Source of the DNA: Aporrectodea caliginosa
Lineage: Eukaryota > Annelida > Clitellata > Crassiclitellata > Lumbricidae
DNA: 64,000 nt
Reading direction: 5' to 3'
NCBI GenBank assembly: GCA_020284085.1
Contig: JACEVL010000058.1
Coordinates: forward strand, 570,001 to 634,000
The stretch's first letter is position 1. Every line of letters begins with the position of its first letter. The translations under genes were made by a program, and so were the position numbers. Shown here one piece after another: positions 49,001 to 58,150 of this stretch. The notes under the pieces are model-generated. The model was not told the DNA's origin. It was given only the letters and a program-made list of their open reading frames with translations, and did no database searches.

Positions 49001-52000
49001 CCACAGAAATGCAAAAACTGAACTCTCTCGATGAACCGACAGCGGTGGTCACGCTCACCGACGGGCAACGTGACGAGCAGAAAACTGATGACAGATGACA
49101 CGGCGTTTCGGAGGCTGTGCCATTTCGAGCCGGAAACAAAGTGTGTGGTGGAGGTGGTGGTGGTTGTCGTTGTTGAAGTCGAGAACGAAGCTGCTGATCG
49201 TGCTCGCTTTGTTGCCTGGTGAGTATTATTGCTCATGTTTGATTTGGACATTCCTGGTAAAGAAAATCAATAACACAACACAGCCTTCACTATACAGATC
49301 TTGGGAGATAAGGTTAATGTTTGTGCATCAGGCACATTGCTTAACATTACTAAATATCACTTAACATAATTACTTAATATCACTTAACATCACTTAACAT
49401 TACTTAACATCACTTAACATCACTTAACATTACTTAACATCACTTAATATCACTTAACATCACTTAACATCTCTTAACATTACTTAACATCACGTAACAT
49501 TACTTAACATTACAGTGTGGACTCGTTTACGCACTCCCATTTCTGCTCAATGTGAATTGGTGAAAACTGAACACATTATGTACTCTGAGCAATTAACTTA
49601 AAACGCCGTCATTATCAAAAGATTGTCTTTGAACAATCGAAGATTTCATCAGGTCAAAGTTACTGAAACATTCTTAATGAGAAATAATCTTCAATCCTTA
49701 CCCGTGGCAATCATCGATGCTTTAGAAATGACAGTTCTTGGTAGATATGTCACCACCGTCCAACAGATCTCAACCACCGTCACTGCAGACCACAACGCAA
49801 AGCATCGTAAGGTAATTTACGGCACACTTAGGTAAGCAATGCAATACAATACAACTGCATTTGATACTGCTCTCCTTCCAAAGTTCAGAAGTGCACTTGC
49901 GACCATACTACATAACGTCGATGGTGCAGAGCAATTGTGAGTGAAGGACTTGCTCAAGGTCCCTACACAGTAACTGCCTCGGGCAAGGGTCAAACCCGTA
50001 CTCCCTGCATTACAAGGCAGGTGCTCTAACCAATCGGCCACCGTGCCACACAATGCAGGGTAAGGAAATAGAAATGGTAAGGTAAAAATGTATCATATAG
50101 CTTTCCATGTCCAGCAAATAAGACGGCCAAACAGAGAGAGAGAGAGAGACAGACAGAGAGACAGAAAAAGACACACGTCACAGAGAGACCAAGACCAATT
50201 CGTCTCCAAGGACAGACGTAAGAAGCAGCATCGTAGCGCAGAATCACAAAATTACATATATATTTCAATAGCTCTTTCACAACAGGAACCGACCGATAAA
50301 CGACGAGATCTGATCCGCAAGGCTGCGATGTCTGATCATGATCGGGCGTTGATCACGAGTGGACTCCGTATCAGACACTTCCACCTCCTCATCAACATCG
50401 GTCCCTGAAACAAATCGTATTCATAAAGCACCTTCTCGAAATGATTCAAAACAGATGAATGACATCAGAAAAAAGCCTCCCAGCCACGCCTATTCTATAG
50501 AAACCATTCACACTGGCTCACCCATAAAATGTTTCCTTATAGCCTGTAAAAGTTTCAAACAAAGCCAACCACAACTGCAACCAATTCCATAAAAAATCCT
50601 TCACGGGGTCACACGCACCATTCATCCCTACATTCACCCTGTAAAGGGTTAAATTGAAGCCGACCCCAACAATTTCTAAGAACTCCACAACCAGTAGCAA
50701 CTCCGCCACTGTTCGCTTTCTGACAGTGCCAGTCCCAAGCCTGGATAAAGGAGGAGGGCGACGCTAATGGCCTTTGTTACCACACAGCTAGTCGTTAAAA
50801 AGGAAACACACAAACAGTAGCAATACACCCTACCACCCAACCCAACCCTCCTATCCAGGAACCCCTAAACATGTCTAACATCCCCAAAAACCCTCAAAAG
50901 TGGGGCGTCCATACCATGCATATTTCTCAGCGCAAACGTGTTGTCTGAACGCCAGTTGCCCGACGCCGCCGACTCCTGCTGCTGCGTTGTCAGCGTTCGA
51001 CTTCTCAGAGTCATATACGTGTCACCAGATCCGGACTGTTTTGACATCCACGACGCGCCAGTCGAGGTGCCACCTCCTCCGTCACCAACTCCTCTGGCTC
51101 CTCCTCGGACTCCTGCGCTCGCATCCTCCTCATAGGATCCGACCATCTCCAGGTTCTGTACGACGGTCGAGTTTCGGTTACTTGCGGCTAGTACACACAA
51201 GAAAACACTGTAATCATAAACTCTAAATTTCTAAAGCGCTGCTCTGAAGCTGAGCGTCGGCACCAAGTAACTGACGAGCGCTGCGCCAAGTCAGAGGGGT
51301 TGTCCAGAGATCTTATCTGATGCACATTCATTCTTGCCCGATGCATATTCAATTCAACAATTCAATTCAACACTTTTATTCATTCTTTAGTCATTCTTAC
51401 CCGATGCATATTCATTCTTGCCTGATGCATATTCGTGCACCATTTGAGGAGTTGCGCTCCTGCGTAGACCCTGTCGAGACATGTTTGGGCTGATGTAATT
51501 ATCATTCACTGGCTGCTTCAAGTAGCTCCGGCTGTTACAGGCATACACAACACTGTGTTACGCATTTACATTCTCATTACGATGTAATAATATTGCAATA
51601 ACAAAGCCGGACACTTCTATTTCTTTTCGTCCTCGCTTCTACAGTGGATTATGATTTCTGATTGTGATTGGATTAGATTAGAGAGAGATTAGACCATACA
51701 ACACAATGTATGACGTGATGGTCACAGCATCATGGTACGTTTTTACATCCCCATTACAGTATAGTATCATATTAGCAAAGGGTAATGTGACAACTTCTAT
51801 GGTGTCATACTGTAATGCTTAAGGAATCGTTCGATGGTCTCCTTTACCCAAAACTGCATTTGCAAATGTAATGTAATATAATGACAACACGATCTATAGC
51901 TGCAAAAACAAATCCATTGGACAGAACGAGTTGAGATCCTAGAAATCTATTAATCACTGATCACCTCAAAATCATCTAATCATCAATCATTCAATAATCT

Positions 52001-54430
52001 AATCATCTAGAAATTATCTAAACATTAATCATCTACCAGTAATCATCTAATCATAAATCATCTAATGATCAATCACCTAATCATCTATAATCTAATCAAG
52101 TTATGCTATTAGTGAGCCAAAGTGGAATTAAATTTGGTAGGATGATGGACTCACGTTCTCGAATACGTGTAATCAGTCTTCGGAGATCTGAAGATAAACA
52201 CAGATCAAGAAGAAAGCGTTTAGCTATTGGGAAGAAAATTCACACCTGTTCATCACTGTGTTAACATGATCAATTCACGGCATGTCCCATTAAACAAAGT
52301 TCGGCAATTTTTTTGGAATGACATGGAACAGCTGAGCTCTGGGTAAAGGTCACCCCAAGATCGGTGGCGTTCTGTACCACCTGCACACCATGACCACCAC
52401 CTTGTGACTGCAGTCACAAATCTAATCCTGTTCGTCGACTGTAACTTAAAGTTGTAAACTTGCCATTGACGATGGGTGTATTTCTAGGTAGATCCAAGCG
52501 TATTTCTGTCATTAATAGCGCTACTGATGTCTACACATTTATTCACCAGCTGCATCACATTGGGAGTGACCTAATCAAATCTAATCTAATGACTTCTATA
52601 GTGTCATTATGATAAAGCACAGAGCACCAGGTCAAATCCAAACCTTTGACCTACAAAATGCGATCAGATATCTACTCACATTTCCCATGGATCTACTTCA
52701 TAGTTCAGTGAATTCGCACCAGCCGCTGATCGTCTTGTAACAACTTTCCTATGGTAAAACAAAAATCATTTGAAAAGTTTACACCGTGATCATTTGCTAC
52801 AAACTCGTGATAATTAAGTCGGCCGAGAGGCAGTTATACGCCAAAATATTTTTCAAAAGCCCTATTTAAATGAAAAATTATAACTTAATCTCACAAGTCC
52901 TAAACAGTTTGAATGCTTTGATCACAGTTTGGCAGTTGAAGCTGCCTTTGATGTTTTACTTTAACTAATTAATGGCAATTATCCGTTAAAACTGGACACA
53001 ACAACACTACTGTGTTTAAAATGAGCGTGGTGCTTCTGCAGTAGAAGAGTACCACCAAGCAACACATACAGAAATTACTTTTGAGGCGGAAGGTCTTTCA
53101 ACATGTTTTCTAATATATATATATATATATTCGTTTAATGTGAATCAGGTTGACAAGCCGCAACCGGTTACAAGGTAAAGTGAAATGACGACACTAACCC
53201 TAACCCGGACCCAAACCCACCCTCACAACGCCATTTAATGGGAAAATAACTAATTGTTCACTGCTATAAGAATAATTAAGCCATTTCAAGCATGTCTTGA
53301 ACAATGCGCATGCGGTTTTCAAAGCGCATGCACGATCGAAGGTTTGAGCCAATATCTTTAGCTTCAAGCATGCGCAGAGGTTTTTCAGCCACGGAAGAAT
53401 AGCTAGCGTGTCGGAATCTTCCGCCGCAAAAGATTAATCCTTAGAATGACCCTAAAAATATTTGCATTACGAAATGATAACAGATGCTGTTATACTTTCG
53501 TCTTACTTTAACTAACAATACGTTAATTATGTCTAAAAATTATGTTTAATAATCTGTCACTACTCTCTCTCTCTTCAACCGTCCTTGATACGAGGGTTGG
53601 TCGCATTGTAGACGATTCTTCTCCATCTTCTCCTGTCCTCGGTTTCTAGCAGCAACCTTTCCGTTGATAATTCCAACCATTCGCCCACATTCTGTCACTC
53701 CGAAGGGAATAATCCCTCTAAATGGGGGCCTAATTACAAGGTTATATTAACAAATCTGTCACTACTAAGATTTTTTAATATAACCTTGTAATTAGGCCCC
53801 CCATTTAGCGGGATTATTCCCTTAGGGTGAGCCCACTGCTCCCTAATGCTTACAATTACAATAGTATATCAAAAATGATTATACTTATGCTTAGTGTTTA
53901 ACTACAATGAAATATAATTGGCAAGCCTATATCACGGGCTGAAGGATATAGTGCGTAAGTTTACTGGCGTCGTGGGTGTCGGTTAGGGTCAGGGTTAGGG
54001 TTAGTATCGTCATTAGAAAACCTGGTACTGTCCGGCATCCGCACAGCATGCCCAAAGATACTACATAATGCTTTAGTCCACGATACTATAGGTTTGCCAT
54101 ATAATTTGTTTTGCTCTTCGGATCAATAAACAGATTGAATTGAAATTGAAGCAGGACACAAAAACACAACTGTGTTCAGAAATACCCTGAAAATGTCTCC
54201 ATTACGAAAATTATAGCAGATGCTGTTTTGCTTTTGTTTTTCTGATAATTAGGTCACGCCAGCGAAATGCTGATCAGTGCTTATAAATAGCTCACTACTA
54301 ACTGTGAACTGGTGACCGTAACCGTTCGAGTAGTCCCTACTCCTCTCCTCGTCTCTGTATCCTCGGTTGCGCCAGGTTCCTGGCTCCTGCGACGGTCTCC
54401 TCCGTTAGGTCTTCCGCTCCTGCGCTCCAT
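34070..54430 (-). CDS. SUN1/SUN2-type inner nuclear membrane protein (LINC complex), 22 coding exons
   Basis: Links KASH proteins to lamins across the nuclear envelope. Exons, 5' to 3': 54430-54303, 52733-52680, 52187-52155, 51207-50915, 50404-50294, 49782-49702, 49253-49059, 48711-48661, 48159-48063, 47719-47643, 46803-46703, 46356-46030, 45470-45393, 45259-45216, 44836-44638, 44097-43872, 43480-43347, 36511-36427, 36071-35956, 35536-35369, 35135-35043, 34192-34070. They sum to 2,814 bases (937 residues) with all phases agreeing. Polar N-terminus; hydrophobic segments at about 282-315 and 357-380 (CLCLVPFLFLVPLLLF is the likely membrane span); coiled-coil-prone region about 410-700; SUN domain about 766-937 with VDYALESAGG, SVFGIPLWY, PGECWAFTGTQGYVVVQL, IEHIPKRLSPSG, APKDFGI and YTCLYRFRVHG. 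Introns carry many SINEs. Exons 1-3 and the exon 4 acceptor are less certain; TACTAG at 51,188-51,193 is an alternative. Intron 17 contains another gene. Confidence 0.9.
34537..34636. repeat. 50-bp tandem duplication
   Basis: AATTCAGTTTAGCTTAGAAG... is repeated at 34,537 and 34,587 with about two mismatches, in the last SUN intron. Confidence 0.92.
34735..34870 (+). repeat. SINE-C copy
   Basis: CCAACTCGGCTATTAGTACA, GAGGACTGGCCACCCAGCCC and AAGTCGCTAACACTTCATAC match the 25.4-kb copy. Confidence 0.75.
35178..35260 (-). repeat. Repeat-D 3' end
   Basis: ATCGTAATCTCCAAATTTCT and GGGCACCAGCTTATTCACGA; it lies in a SUN intron. Confidence 0.65.
36150..36415. repeat. Degenerate (TCTAA)n/(AATCTA)n low-complexity
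   Basis: TCTAAT/TCTAAC-rich intron sequence. The same texture is seen in other SUN introns at 44,930-45,210 and 51,955-52,100. Confidence 0.7.
36850..37035 (+). repeat. Repeat-D copy overlapping the end of the nested gene
   Basis: CCGCCTTCCAAGCTGTCTCA and GTGAATTAGCTGGTGCCTTG match the 12.5-12.8 kb copy. The nested gene's stop at 36,954 lies inside it, so roughly its last 27 codons are repeat-derived. Confidence 0.7.
36954..39942 (-). CDS. Nested intronless gene: bZIP-like coiled-coil modules plus 26-residue repeats (one frameshift)
   Basis: Not a recognised family. It lies wholly in SUN intron 17 on the same strand. From ATG 39,942 (MDSDIVSEFYRSVAAESRT) the frame runs to 39,448. It is then shifted by 2 bases inside a GA run near 39,471 and continues to 36,954, about 1,000 residues in all. 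Three modules start with a basic/coiled-coil stretch, the first being RERCLHKIRKLRARGKQ, then LTAEKAKLETINKEVSRLEE. Spacing from RER to the first Leu-x-x-Glu (18 residues) equals that in ATF3/Fos bZIPs, though the Asn/Cys DNA-contact residues are not conserved. Each module is followed by 26-residue (78-bp) repeats of consensus DGNLTAKxxPNSxxDEPQLG: 2, 3-4 and about 21 copies. Hydrophilic, no signal peptide, so the repeated NLT sequons are probably unused. A TATA-like word lies about 75 bp upstream. Expression is unproven. Confidence 0.65.
37123..38830 (-). repeat. 78-bp coding minisatellite, about 21 units
   Basis: On the plus strand TTTAGCAGTTAGGTTCCCAT recurs every 78 bp (for example 37,123 and 37,201). 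Units fall into types ending PQLGS.LSTY/LLTY or PQLVFRLPTN, alternating in the middle. Near the 3' end a two- to three-unit higher-order pattern (AQEKPNSCGDEPQLG then AKEEPDSHEDEPQLG) repeats. Two shorter arrays lie at about 39,045-39,340 and 39,560-39,705. Confidence 0.93.
40014..40022 (-). promoter_or_regulatory. TATA-like box of the nested gene
   Basis: The minus strand reads ATTATATAGG about 75 bp upstream of ATG 39,942, a sensible spacing for transcription starting 40-50 bp before the ATG. Position-based inference only. Confidence 0.4.
40109..40212. repeat. 52-bp tandem duplication upstream of the nested gene
   Basis: ACAGCTAAACTAGGGCGCT... occurs at 40,109 and 40,161 with several mismatches. 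Confidence 0.85.
40375..41659. mobile_element. Non-autonomous hAT element with 8-bp target duplications
   Basis: The element (40,383-41,651, 1,269 bp) has perfect 12-bp inverted ends TAGTGTTGTTTT ... AAAACAACACTA. It is flanked by GTACCCTG on both sides (40,375-40,382 and 41,652-41,659). An 8-bp duplication and ends fitting YARNG identify the hAT superfamily. Subterminal zones are dense in TTTTAG/TTTTCG words, as in many hAT elements. The centre carries a 35-37-bp minisatellite (about 40,795-41,020, six to seven copies of 'TAGAAGTTGGATTGATGAAAA') and a perfect 14-bp-arm hairpin at 41,061-41,093. No transposase frame is present. It sits in SUN intron 17, upstream of the nested gene. Confidence 0.93.
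41660..43100. other. Remainder of SUN intron 17, repeat debris
   Basis: LINE-tail fragments lie at about 41,852-41,872 (GATTTGTATAGCGCCGTG) and 43,028-43,072 (GAGAGCGCTGCTGAC ... GCTATATAAATG). The sequence between has no recognised coding content. Confidence 0.5.
43108..43342 (-). repeat. SINE-A copy abutting a SUN exon
   Basis: ATTTGATATTGCCC, CAGAAGTGCACAC, GGTCCCTACACAGTAACCG and AACCAATCAGCCACCATGCC. It ends within about 5 bp of the donor of the exon at 43,347-43,480. Confidence 0.85.
44255..44600. repeat. Degenerate (CATTACA)n tract
   Basis: ACATTACACCACATT words run over about 340 bp in a SUN intron. Confidence 0.85.
45500..45580 (-). repeat. Repeat-D 3' end
   Basis: TAATTATAATTACCAACGTTCCTAAAGCAG and AGGCACAAGCTGATTCACGA, a decayed match to the Repeat-D end, in a SUN intron. 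Confidence 0.5.
46866..47103 (+). repeat. SINE-G: tRNA head joined to the LINE tail
   Basis: The head GGCGCGGTGGTGTAGGGGTA has an A-box-like core, with B box GGGTTCGAATCC. A short body (CTGGGCAAGTCCTTCACTCG) follows, then GAGCGCCTCTGAGTAGACATCTTGAGGGGCGCTATAATAA and an AAATA-rich tail. The 3' segment matches the LINE ends at 14.2 and 21.2 kb, including the last codons of the LINE ORF. This looks like a nearly complete SINE that parasitises that LINE. Confidence 0.85.
47115..47275 (-). repeat. SINE-A copy
   Basis: CACTATCTAATGACCAAACA, GGTCCCTATACAGTAACCG and CTCTAACCAATCAGC; same family as 10.3 kb. A LINE-tail fragment (CTGAGTAGATCACCTTGAAC, then GGGTGCTATATAAATC) follows at 47,312-47,347. 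Confidence 0.8.
48418..48572 (-). repeat. SINE-A copy, decayed
   Basis: TTATTAAGAATCACTATCAA, GAACCCGTACTCGTTGCAT and GCGCTCTAACCAGTTGGCTC; in a SUN intron. Confidence 0.7.
49353..49515. repeat. 10-bp minisatellite (CACTTAACAT)n
   Basis: About sixteen copies of CACTTAACAT/TACTTAACAT in the SUN intron beside the exon at 49,059-49,253. Confidence 0.95.
49843..50052 (-). repeat. SINE-A copy, full length
   Basis: ACAACTGCATTTGATACTGC, TTCAGAAGTGCACTTGC, GGTCCCTACACAGTAACTG and AACCAATCGGCCACCGTGCC; it is the closest match to the 23.4-kb copy. Confidence 0.85.
50720..50812 (+). repeat. Repeat-F copy
   Basis: CTGACAGTGCCAGTCCCAAG, GGAGGAGGGCGACGCTAATG, CTTTGTTACCACACAGC; matches 1.67 and 10.9 kb. 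Confidence 0.65.
51218..51305 (-). repeat. Repeat-D 3' end
   Basis: CTCTAAATTTCTAAAGCGCTG and GAGCGTCGGCACCAAG, next to the acceptor of SUN exon 4. Confidence 0.6.
53120..53176 (-). repeat. SINE-B 3' fragment
   Basis: TTCGTTTAATGTGAATCAGG and CCGCAACCGGTTACAAGG match the 3' end of SINE-B. Confidence 0.65.
53184..54014. mobile_element. Candidate element with telomere-like inverted ends
   Basis: AATGACGACACTAACCCTAAC at the left pairs with GTTAGGGTTAGTATCGTCATT at the right, and the match extends imperfectly inward through CCGGACCCAAACC. The roughly 830-bp interior includes the foldback at 53.70-53.82 kb and shows no coding sequence. Target duplication is unresolved. It is in SUN intron 1. 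Confidence 0.5.
53703..53822. mobile_element. Near-perfect foldback (48-bp arms)
   Basis: The left arm 53,703-53,750 and right arm 53,774-53,822 are reverse complements over about 48 bp. There is one mismatch and one extra base in a G run; the 23-base loop contains CTGTCACTACTAAG. It is a MITE-like foldback and would make a strong RNA hairpin in the SUN pre-mRNA. Confidence 0.85.
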
Positions 54431-54519
54431 TGTCGCAAGAAAGAAAAACAATTTAAATCCTATTCAAATATTTATTTAATTTCGACGCGGATTCACTTCT
54501 CTCCCAAATATCGCCAAAC

Positions 54520-54660
54520 ACAATCCGCCCTACAAACGAACTGACCAATCACAATCCGCCCTACAAACGAACTGACCAATCACAATCCGACCTACAAACA
54601 AACTGACCAATCACAACGGCCGTTATAAACAGACTGACCAATCAAAAGGTCTGTTATAAA
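54520..54660 (-). promoter_or_regulatory. Array of four CCAAT boxes upstream of the SUN start
   Basis: CTGACCAATCACAATCCG-type units start at 54,541, 54,572, 54,603 and 54,633 (30-31-bp period), 110-210 bp upstream of ATG 54,430. Each has an ACCAATCA core, read as TGATTGGT in the gene's sense. Regular CCAAT spacing of about three helical turns is typical of NF-Y-driven promoters. The array supports 54,430 as the true first coding exon. Confidence 0.6.
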
Positions 54661-54837
54661 TAAACGGTCTCGCAGTGCTCTAATGTCAACCATGATTGGC
54701 TAGTAAGGAAATCGATAACCACAATGTTTAGAATGTTTGGTTGTTTATGCACGTGACTATAAAATTCCTCGCAATCCACGGTGAATATACGTGTTTGCGT
54801 GGTTTATATAAGTAATAATAATATATAATATATTTTC

Positions 54838-55032
54838 GTTTATTCAACAATCCGGTTGACACACCGCAACCGGTTACAGTGTACAATTATGCAATTCACA
54901 AGACACAAATCTTAACTACTAACAGAACAGACAGCCTGCAAACACAAAGCATATCCGCCCAACGGGGGCTCGAACTCGGTACCTCTCGGTCACTTTGCCA
55001 GATGTTATCCAATGCGCCACGGGCCCCCCGTA
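54838..55032 (-). repeat. SINE-B copy, full length
   Basis: CGTTTATTCAACAATCCGGT, ACTAACAGAACAGACAGCC, CAACGGGGGCTCGAACTCGG and ATGTTATCCAATGCGCCACG; reverse of the copy at 11.3 kb. Confidence 0.85.
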
Positions 55033-57885
55033 TTGTAAGTAGGCCTATCGATAGGGCCTACGCCTGTGTCCAAATCTAATCTAAGTTGATAATGGTAATC
55101 TAGTAATCTGCGGAAATCTTTAGCGCCGAAAAACTATGTCATTTTATTCATAGAAGCTCAGTAAAAAATTAGGCGAAGCAAGTATTGTCAGGTTCATTTT
55201 CAAGTCTAGATTAAAGGCCAAGCAGGGAAATGTTAAAACGACTACAATTATTATTGTTGATGTAAATGCAGATGTACACGTTTTTATAAAGCGACCGTAT
55301 ATGCCTCGACCCTTGCTCATTTTCAATGAATTGATCGGGTGAGATCCTTCACCACCTCTGCCCGTTTCAAAGAGCGCCACGCCATTTTATGGTTCCAAGT
55401 CAGAATCCTCGAAATGTCAGGGCCACAAAAAAACCGGATCAGGCGCTATATCAAATCAAGTCCGCAATTGCCAGGTTGTTTTGTCCGTTGCGGTTCCAGG
55501 TCAGAATCCGGAGCGGTCAAGTGTAAATAAGTAAGAGGTTGCCGAGGTCAAGCCGAGAAGACAGCTTGTTGCTACCTGGGTGCTCCGGTATCGGTGATGA
55601 TGGTGGTTGTGTGGTGCGCAGGAGTAGAATCAGGAGGGGATAGCTTGACAAAATTAATGACAATGATCTAAGCTACTCCAAGTGGAACGTGGGTGTTTGA
55701 CTCTGCTAAGGAATATTACTTACTTACTTACTTACTTAAGAACGTGTTAACTACGGCCTAATTAATTACAATATGCGGTCTCTTCTTTGATGAGGTCTTG
55801 ATCAGAATTAAATACAATGAAAACAGTTCCGTCCGCTTCCATTGATGTCGAGTGCGTAGCGTCGTATTGTCTTTGAGTGACTTTGAAAGCTCACGTGTAC
55901 GTTCCTTCTGGTATCTATATTTTGTCACAGTTTAGCGACTTTAAAGATAAATTCTCGGTGTAGGTCTATTTTAAATCGTATTGCCTCTTAAGCCGTCATT
56001 TTTGTATAATTATTAAAGCAGGTATTATAGCGTGACAACGTAGTTTGTACAGGATGCTGATGGGAGCATCAGCTGCGAAGAGAATTCTTAACAATTAAAA
56101 TTAGTTTTTAAGTTGGATTTTAGGTTATGTAGTCTGATATGTGTCGTTATGTTTTTTCCACGCAAAAATGGTTTTATTGTGAGTGGTGGGTGAGGTAAGT
56201 TTAGATAATTATAGTTGTGGCAACGTGGGAGGTGAATTCCACAGCGTGACCAAACAATGAACGATTGACATAATAATAATAGTCCGTCTCCCAAATTAAC
56301 GATTTTCACTTTTTCATTGGCTCGTTCGAATAAATAAGTTTCCTGTTTAATAAAAGTGAACCTCTGCAAGTTTTACAATGGAGTGATCGCTCGTGCTTGT
56401 CAAAACTAGTCTACAACGAGGATGACCACGCGTGGCATTACCGTTTACCGATAATACGTTTCTGTTACCGTTGTAGAATCCTGAAGTATCTCACGTTACC
56501 GTTTCCGTAGGCTACTCTGCAGCACAGCTAGTGCAGGTAATTGGAAAGGACACACTTTAAAACACTGGAAACCAGAGCTGTTGGCTGAAAGGCTTTTGGT
56601 TGGTCAGCAGTTTCTTTCTCTATGAATTTATTTAATTAATTCTTTTCTTATGAATTTAAAAGAAAAATCATCATGGAATGCTTAGACTGGACTAAAGTGG
56701 TTAAAGTTGTTTGGGTGAGCAGTGGGAACTCCAAAGAGAGTTTTGTTGGAACGCATGTGTTATTGCATGGTGAGCAGTGGGAACGCAAGCCAAGAATTTT
56801 GAGAGCAGTGGGAACACAGTTCCCACGCTACTTTAACCCTGGCTGGACCGACTTTTAAAGATGGTGATACAGAGGTTAATAATATTAGGATGTGAATTTA
56901 TCCATGCTGTTGCCATTCAGGTTAGATGTCCCTAACCGTTAGACCCAGTATAATAAGGTATGATGGAGCAGAGCCAACAAGGTGGCATTGACCACTCTTA
57001 CTACCATAGTGCATATGTTATCAACGTCTTAAATTCCAGCTGTAAGTTTCTGACAACATTTAAAAACACTATTATCATAGTGCAGGGCATTGGTTGTTGG
57101 TCAAAGGCAAGAATTCTAATCTAATTTACACGTGCAAGAAAAACCCACTCAAAATACAACATTGGGGAAACTAGAAATCATGGTAAGGTTTGTGAGCAAA
57201 TTGAAACATATGAGTAGTAACTCGAGTTTATACTTGAATTACATTTAAGAACCACCGTTCTAGTGTAAAGCCGTTGATGTTGACATTGCTATTGGTTTGT
57301 TTAACCCTAGGTATCGGTCAGGCTGAGTAGTCTGGTGAGGAGAGAATGCTTCCGGAAAGGTTACGACTCTTAAATCATCAACAGGAAAATGGTACTATTG
57401 AAAGTATTAATAAATCAGTCGTTAGCATTAATTAATTAATTAATTAATTGATGACAGGAATTAAATTATTTAGAGGAATCAGTTACATTAATTTACAGGA
57501 TCATAGAGGTTGTTGGACTTGTTGAATGAAATGCAACGTTGAACTTATAGATGTAATTTGTTAACTAAGCTGTACAGCTTTGTGCCGAAAAGACTGGCAC
57601 TGAAAAAGCTGGTTCCCATGGTAACCATGTTGACACAGACTGTTTGTATACATCTGTGCATTTATATGGCACATTTTAAGAACCTATCACAAGCTTCGAT
57701 ATGTGTAGTCCATATTCAGCCTAGATAATTAAAACTGTTAGTTTGTGCAAGTTAGGATATTTTACAAGGCTGTTCTTAGTTTAGGAAGCATACCATAATC
57801 TCGTGGTTTCTGCAGCACCCGAGTTTTGGTCGAGTAAAAGAAATTCAGTCTTATAAAATTAATATTTTGCTATTATTTCTGCATT
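55033..57885. other. Intergenic, no gene recognised
   Basis: A Repeat-D-like scrap lies at about 55,370-55,390 and (CTTA)n at 55,720-55,740. Short duplications of GAGCAGTGGGAAC lie at about 56,718-56,815. No coding exon was recognised; 5' exons of the cullin gene could lie here but were not found. Confidence 0.4.
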
Positions 57886-57889
57886 TTTT

Positions 57890-58050
57890 AGCACCACTAT
57901 CTGATAACTAAGCACCAATCTATTATGCTGAACAATAGTGAGTGAAGAATTTGCTGAAGGTCCCTACACAGTAACCCTTTGAGAGGAGACTCCCAACTCG
58001 TTCTTTCCATGTTACAGGCCGTGCTCTAACCAATTGGCCACTACAACTTG
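57890..58050 (-). repeat. SINE-A copy
   Basis: CACCACTATCTGATAACTAA, GGTCCCTACACAGTAACCC and GCTCTAACCAATTGGCCAC; it ends about 100 bp upstream of the cullin ATG. Confidence 0.8.
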
Positions 58051-58150
58051 GCCCTACATTTGTAGGATTATACTGCCATGCATGTAAATAAGTTTCTGTT
58101 GTCTTTTAATTATTTACACAGGTGACTGTATTGAATGGGCGTGGAATCAC

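Noticed and set aside
49059..49215. Shorter SUN exon 7 starting at CACCAG (49,216)
   Set aside because: Phase would not match the preceding exon; the TTTCTTTACCAG acceptor at 49,254 does.
53185..54003. Interstitial telomere
   Set aside because: Only two to three TAACCC words at each end, arranged as inverted repeats of an element.
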